Below are positions 33,761-39,196 of a stretch of 39,196 nucleotides of DNA, piece after piece. The stretch comes from Schoenoplectus triqueter (Eukaryota > Streptophyta > Magnoliopsida > Poales > Cyperaceae). The translations under genes were made by a program, and so were the position numbers. Location: positions 1 through 39,196 of the forward strand of contig CAXKVV010002004.1 of assembly GCA_964058805.1 (NCBI GenBank). The letters are read 5' to 3'. Below the pieces are notes generated by a model, which made no database searches, was not told the origin of the DNA, and saw nothing but the letters and a program-made list of their open reading frames with translations. Each line of letters begins with the position of its first letter. Positions within the stretch are counted from its first letter, which is position 1.

Positions 33761-35056
33761 AGTTGGCGTCTATTATATTTTGAATTAGCGGTAAAGCGTA
33801 GGCTGATATTTTAACTGTCATTTGAACGTGATAAAAAAATTGTATGATGTACCTATGATATAAAGAGCACACGTCATTGAAGATCAAATAAAAAAAAATG
33901 TAGTCATTGGATGAAGATGTGAAAAGACCTACAAATCAAAAGATGACAAAATCATGGAGAGAGATGCGCCAGAATTTTTTGAGAAGAATATAAGACAGTA
34001 TCGCAATTGCAAATAGAAGTAAACACTAAATATGCGAACTGGTTCGCATAATTCAACCATATTTCTGGAAGACCTACAAATTAAAGATACTGGAAGGCCA
34101 GTAAACCGTCAAGGGTGCTGAAGGTCATGTTTTTTTATTTTTGCTGCAGCTAATTGTTTAATGCACTTAGAGAGAGATATAATTCATGATTGGAATCTTA
34201 GGATTTACATAACATGGAATTGCTTAAACATAAATAGTAGGATAAATAGGTAGGGTAACAGTCAGAAATATATAGTTTGCTAGTAAGTTGTACCCAATAT
34301 ACGTGAATATGGGTGCAAAAGAATTTTCAAAAAGATATAATTATAGATTAAAAAGTGCAGGATGGCATTGGCTGCACCAAGTCACAAAGAAGTTTGACCA
34401 TAGATGACACTGTATTCATCAGAATAAAGAATCCAATCCAGAGATTAGATCACTATAAAAGAAAGGTGTAAATCAATATACAATAAATTATCAATTGAGG
34501 CCACTCCTTTCACCAAAATGGATGTTGAGGCCTCCTGGGACCCATCTGCTGACATATCAGCAGGAATTGAGCATTCGAACCTATACAAATCAATTCTAAG
34601 TGTCTAAGAGAGTTTAAAAATATTTGATTTGTTACATGCTTAAACTTTTTCCCTGGCTCAACTCGGATAAGCTGAGTTTCAAGAAGAATGCTTTCTATAT
34701 TTCATCAATAACAGTAATTTTCTTCAAAGTACTTGAACAAACCCCACATCCCCAAATCCCTTTAAAATATATATGCATTACTATTACTAATTTTCTTCTT
34801 ATTTCAAGAAGCATCAAGGGTTGGAAAAAAGATGCCAATTGGACAGCTTTTACAGGGATATTGCCCAAATTTTAGTACCACCTTCAATCTTGTTTGGGAC
34901 TTGTTATGTCTAATGAGTTGTGGTAATTAACCAATTTTATTTCCCAAATAATTTTCTATTAGGAAAAGACAAAGGCTATGTCTGAGATTTTTCATTTTCA
35001 AACATGCATAAATGGTGTTCAAGTTTTTACAGGGGCACAAATAATATTTTTCTTAC
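33761..35056. other. AT-rich intergenic sequence
   Basis: No convincing gene was found on either strand. Short open frames at 34624-34875 and 34978-35169 lack recognisable motifs. The second partly overlaps the antisense of the possible exon at 35057-35230. Confidence 0.4.
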
Positions 35057-35572
35057 CTGCTTCATTCTCACTTGTAGCTTTCTTTTGTGCAGTTAGCTCA
35101 TCGAGTAAATTAGCATTTTCTTTTTTCTCGCCAAGTAAAATTTTTTGTTTACTATATTCTAGTCTTTAACTGGTTTTGGCTCGCCAAATAATCCTTTCAC
35201 TTGAATTCTAGATAAACCAACTTCAATTTTGATGAGAGAAAAAAAATCTATGAACAATACAACTTCAATCTGTTTCGAAATCTGAGAAACTTAGACCAAA
35301 CTCCTTTAACAACAGTAAAATAAAAGTTCTGAAGCAAAGAATAAAACTTGGCAATGGAATCCTCGAAGGGGAAACTGAAGAGGAGCTGAGGTACAAAGAT
35401 TTCCAATCCCGTCGGAGTTGTGCGCTCTGACACTGACAGTGACCGGGAGGCGTTGTAGGGGTCTTGTGGTGTTCTCCTCCCAGTGCTGCTGAGACGGCGA
35501 AGGAGAAGCAAAGACAAACGGGCGGTATAAGACCAGCGAGGAAGATGAAGAAGGTAAAGAGAGTGTAGCCAA
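35057..35572 (-). pseudogene. Possible fragment of a plastid-targeted protein gene
   Basis: The frame from 35572 starts MATLSLPSSSSSLVLYRPFV and continues Ser/Arg-rich like a chloroplast transit peptide, then meets a stop at 35306. Further on, at about 35165-35230, a second frame reads IEVGLSRIQVKGLFGEPKPV. A third, shifted by one base, continues YSKQKILLGEKKENANLL to a good GTAAGA donor after 35057. The protein-like second and third pieces are charged and coiled-coil-like. The one-base shift between them, and the lack of any following exon by eye, suggest a decayed or truncated gene. I do not recognise the family. It could be a real first exon with introns I cannot place. Confidence 0.35.
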
Positions 35573-37143
35573 GGAGAGTAAGATTCCTTGAATTTTCTTT
35601 TTGGTGGGTGAGAAAGATTAATGCGCTGTAAAAAAAGTATCTAATAATCTGTGTAACCTTTAATATAATGAATGGAAATAAAATTAATTCAATACCTCAA
35701 CAATAAAATTATAGAAGCAAGAGTATAAATGATCAGGCAATTGATTTTCTATGCAATCTTCATTCACTGTGATTATGCAACTAATAGTCATACCCATTTT
35801 AGCATATAGTATAATCCGTTACGCGGATAGATCACATGGTTAGACAAACACATGATAAAAGCATACAAAAAAGCTGTCCAAATCTAGATGCAAATCAATG
35901 GATAGAAGTTAAAGGGCGACGTGGCCTGGTTGAGAGTTTGGAGTTCTTCCCCCCCTTTAAGGGGGAGGTATTAATCAAAAAATTGGTAAAGAGAAACTAG
36001 ATGTGAAATATTAATTGGTGAGGAGGGGTGCGCGCTAAAAAAATTAAATTATTAATTATTTCGCTAGCTAAACATTAAGGAGCGTTAATGCCAAAAATGA
36101 AAATAAGTATAAATCAAAATCAATGAAAAAAAGGAAAATATTCGCTGGGGACAAATGATTGGGGAGCGATATAACTTTCCTAAAATAATTTATGAAGTAT
36201 GGGTCTTTTGGGCATGAGTGGTGGCTGGGCCTTAGCGCTTTTAGCGCATTTTTTTGTTCTTTTATTTCGTTGGATCTTTAGTTTTCTACAGTCATCATGA
36301 TTGTGAATATCTCTATTCTTTATTAAAAATTTAAGTTATGATTTTACAACGGTTTAATTTTTTATTGAATTTTTGAAATTAATATCAATTATTAAATTGA
36401 GTTATTTATTAAATATATTATTACATGTATACTTATTTATGTTGAAGTTATAATTTCTTAATTCCGATTGTTACACGAAATACTACATTATAAAAAAGTA
36501 TAATTACTCTCAATTTATTTATTATTCTTAAATTCCTCATAATTTTGAATATCATTTTTTCTTAAATTCTGAATGCTAGTTCTCCTCTTAATATGCATTT
36601 ATTTTATATTAATTATGTATCCATAATTAAAATTTAAATGAATTACTAAATTATCTTTATTTTTATTTCTTTTGTTTTCTTGTGAAAATGTGATTTTTTA
36701 TTTTTAAAAATCATCACGTAACAACATTGTTACAGGATAAGATACTAATATTTATTCTCCGAGTTGTCTAAGTAGTCGACATATCAATATATGGAGGATC
36801 GCAATGTTAGATCCAGAATATATGCAGATGGTATTCAAGATTAGATCCATGAAAGAGAATTATTTTGTGCTGGACTAATAATCCCACATAAAAGAATGCT
36901 GAATTTGCCACCAAAAAAGATTGAAAAACAATATACAATTGTGACATGCGTAAATTTAAACCAGCGCTTCATTTGCTATATAAATGAGGTTGTTTTTCAA
37001 CCGTCCCTGTGACATGCGCAAATTTGAACCATATACAATTGCAAAATGCAAGTCAATCAAATGACATCAACCTCTTTCCTCTTCTTTAGCATTGGCCTCA
37101 GAGAATGGCGTACAAAATCGAAGAACACCAAAGCACCAAAACA
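35573..37143. other. AT-rich intergenic sequence
   Basis: No gene is seen. A 15-bp palindrome CCCCCTTTAAGGGGG lies at 35951-35965. The words GTGACATGCG and CAAATTTGAACC recur around 36940-37030. The last 100 bases before 37144 are the likely 3' UTR of the minus-strand gene. Confidence 0.4.
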
Positions 37144-39132
37144 TCACTGTGTAGGTCCACCTTGAAGTGCTTGCACAATTTCTCGTGCCCTCGACTCAAT
37201 GCCTTTTAGATACTCCACAAGCACACGCTGCTCGTAGGACCCACCTTCCTGTCAACAATGATAATTTCTTCAGACTCATTTCTTACTACATGGCCTGCCA
37301 TAAAAGACAGTAGCACCATGCTGCCATAGTCCAAACGGCCTGCCCGATTTCATCTAAACAGACCAGATTTTAGTAATAGAGGGTTTTTTAATATTTGTTT
37401 CATGGATCCCACATGCCATAGAGTCTACGACAGCACCCTGCCATACCAAACTATGACAGTGGATATAAATTCCTTAATACAGAAGAAATTAATTCCTTTC
37501 ACTGAATGCCAAATCTAAAAATTACCAATCTAACATGGTTCTTTCGCAACTTCAACCCAATAGTTTTATGTTACTACCAAAAGATAGCCAGTGCATCTTT
37601 ATTTTAGCAACAAACAAAGCACATTATTTGAGATGGTTCCAAATAACACCAATTGTTGCACTGTCCTAACTTGAGATTTTATTTCCCAACACATTGCAAG
37701 TAATTTGAAAGAGGCTCGCTCACTTCATATGAATGGGGATTTTTGTGGGGTGGGGGGCTGTGTGCAATTTAGTAATTCCATCTACGTTATTATAACTGGG
37801 AGGTAATTTAATTTGTGGCCCTTAATTGCAGCTTTCAAATTGAGTGAACAGTGGGTCCAATTTGTAAAAGTTTTAATTTCATCATAAGAGATATTGTAAG
37901 GTCATTTTAATTTAGTAAATCTTAACCGTTCGAATCAAGACTCTCTCGATTCTTTTTTTAACAGCAGCATATAAATCTTCAGGTGTGATTTCTCCTTTCC
38001 CAATTGTCAGCCCATCAATCAGTAATTTGTTCCAGCTACCCTCAGGAGCTGCATTTACGATGACAATCATTAAGAAAGATCTTGAAGTATCTTTTACACA
38101 AGCTAATATATGTCAAAGACTAATCTTTGGGAGACCTACCTTCAATTATAGATTCAACAAACCTCTCTCTCGGAATAACTTTTCCACCTGCATAATAACA
38201 GAAACATCAAGAGTGTTCAGACACTCAAACGAAATTTTAATGAAGAGAGAGAATACAATTGTCAGAATTTAAAAAAAAAAACACCTTTATAAGCATAGCT
38301 ACGCTTTCTGAGAACCTTGGAAGCATATAGTTGCAACACTTTTTGTAGCATTGCTGTCAGCCCAGGTTTGTCTCCATCTTCTTTTGCCTAAATTACTCAA
38401 TTTTCAAGTGACTGCAAACATGCATTTTATATATGTCTTTTGATACATGTGAAAGAATACTAACCTTCCGTAGCTGTGCATTAACCTCAGAGAGAAAACC
38501 TTCATCAAGGCGGCCTTCTTGTTCTTTCGTTGATATTTCCTGTCAGAAGGCAAATTGAGAAAAATATTTATAACCACCAAACTCAAACAATGATTATTAA
38601 AAAAGATAAGAAGGCTTAACCTTTTCCATTAGCTTAAGCGCCTCAGGATCTCTTGGGGGCCATGAAATCTCTTCATGCTCGCCCATAACAGGTTTCAAAA
38701 TTGCTTTTAAAACATCAGTTGATGTCTCTATTTTTTCCTAAAAGTTGTTAAGATGAGCAAATATCACACCAAGGAAATTATAAACACAAAAAAATAATAG
38801 TTTGATTTATAAAATAAATTACACTATCATACTTCTGTCTTTTGAACAAGACGGTCAACAATGCTCATAACACAGGCAGCCAGTTCTTCGTAATCTTTCT
38901 GTATAATCAGCAATCTTATCCAAACAATAAAAAGTGTTTGTTTCTTTGCATTTCAAACCAAACCAACAAAATAAATTCTAAAATGAAGCAAAAATGTAAA
39001 TTAACAAACAAAATCATAAAATTGAAACCGTGCTTTATCGTCTTCTGATTTGCAAGTTTCAGTTCGGGCCGCCAGTCGAATCCAGAACCCTTCATCTAAG
39101 GCAAGCACATTTTCCACCACCAGTTGGTCAAG
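37144..39132 (-). CDS. Conserved-looking plant protein of unknown function, last 8 exons (5' end outside the window)
   Basis: Minus-strand exons: 39029-39132, 38833-38898, 38621-38737, 38465-38539, 38285-38387, 38140-38187, 37927-38048, 37144-37248. From the second exon on, all junctions are GT-AG and in phase. The protein is mostly helical and charged, with blocks DEGFWIRLAARTETCKSEDD, KDYEELAACVMSIVDRLVQK, WPPRDPEALKLMEKEI, GSWNKLLIDGLTIGKGEITP and YEQRVLVEYLKGIESRAREI, and ends GGPTQ. I believe this is a single-copy plant protein, possibly plastid, but cannot name it. At the first junction, the best GT donor (after 39029) needs an acceptor at 38915 that extends exon 2 to 38914 and adds five or six residues. 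Alternatively, a GC donor after GATAAA joins the blocks directly. More exons must lie beyond 39196. Confidence 0.8.
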
Positions 39133-39196
39133 CTACTTAATGAAAAGACCACATGTTTTTAAATAAATCCCAATGGCCTATCAAGTCACAACTAAT

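Noticed and set aside
1..39196. tRNA, rRNA or snRNA genes
   Set aside because: No cloverleaf or known RNA promoter boxes were noticed on either strand by eye; a tRNAscan or Infernal run would be decisive.

Overview
The window is nuclear DNA from a flowering plant, most likely a eudicot. It has intron-rich genes with GT-AG introns and one U12-type AT-AC intron, AT-rich spacers, plant-specific protein families, a Ty1/copia retrotransposon and many MITEs. I cannot name the species.

Layout. Positions 1-3300 are retrotransposon debris: an LTR-like segment with TGTTGG...CCAACA ends, a degenerate non-coding LTR-element-like block, and AT-rich repeats. Positions 3463-11156 (+) hold a complete 11-exon gene for a roughly 1,490-1,500-residue PHD-SWIB-Plus3-GYF-CCCH protein of the NERD/ZC3H19/ZC3H44 type, a chromatin and RNA-directed silencing factor. 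Its introns carry MITEs and a tandem duplication. Positions 11157-14794 are intergenic with two clear MITEs (12312-12671 and 14091-14416). Positions 14795-20770 are a structurally complete, recently inserted copia element on the minus strand. It has 275-bp LTRs differing at two positions and a GGATA target duplication, but pol carries two stops and one frameshift. It sits inside an older element with long inverted repeats (about 14478 to 21895).

Positions 22383-24189 (+) are a five-exon gene for a 195-residue DUF8204-like protein. Positions 25752-30723 (+) are a decayed subtilase (SBT3-like) gene broken by stops, frameshifts and three hAT-like MITEs. Positions 31283-31615 (-) encode a small, probably mitochondrial, oxidoreductase-like (OXLD1/UPF0651) protein. 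Positions 31616-35000 are AT-rich spacer. A doubtful fragment of a plastid-targeted gene lies at 35057-35572 (-). Positions 37144-39132 (-) are the last eight exons of a conserved-looking gene that runs off the right edge.

The genes do not form a pathway; this is an ordinary plant gene neighbourhood with heavy transposon traffic. The most unusual signal is in the copia 5' leader (20022-20294). There, about eight short hairpins recur, most about every 26 nt, with a constant CNGAA loop. Where the stems vary, the changes keep pairing in the element's own sense RNA: every imperfect pair in the six clear hairpins is G-U in that strand and would be A-C in the other. This suggests a selected RNA structure, possibly for packaging, dimerisation or translation. 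The AT-AC intron and the two MITE types built from internal palindromic modules are the next most interesting.
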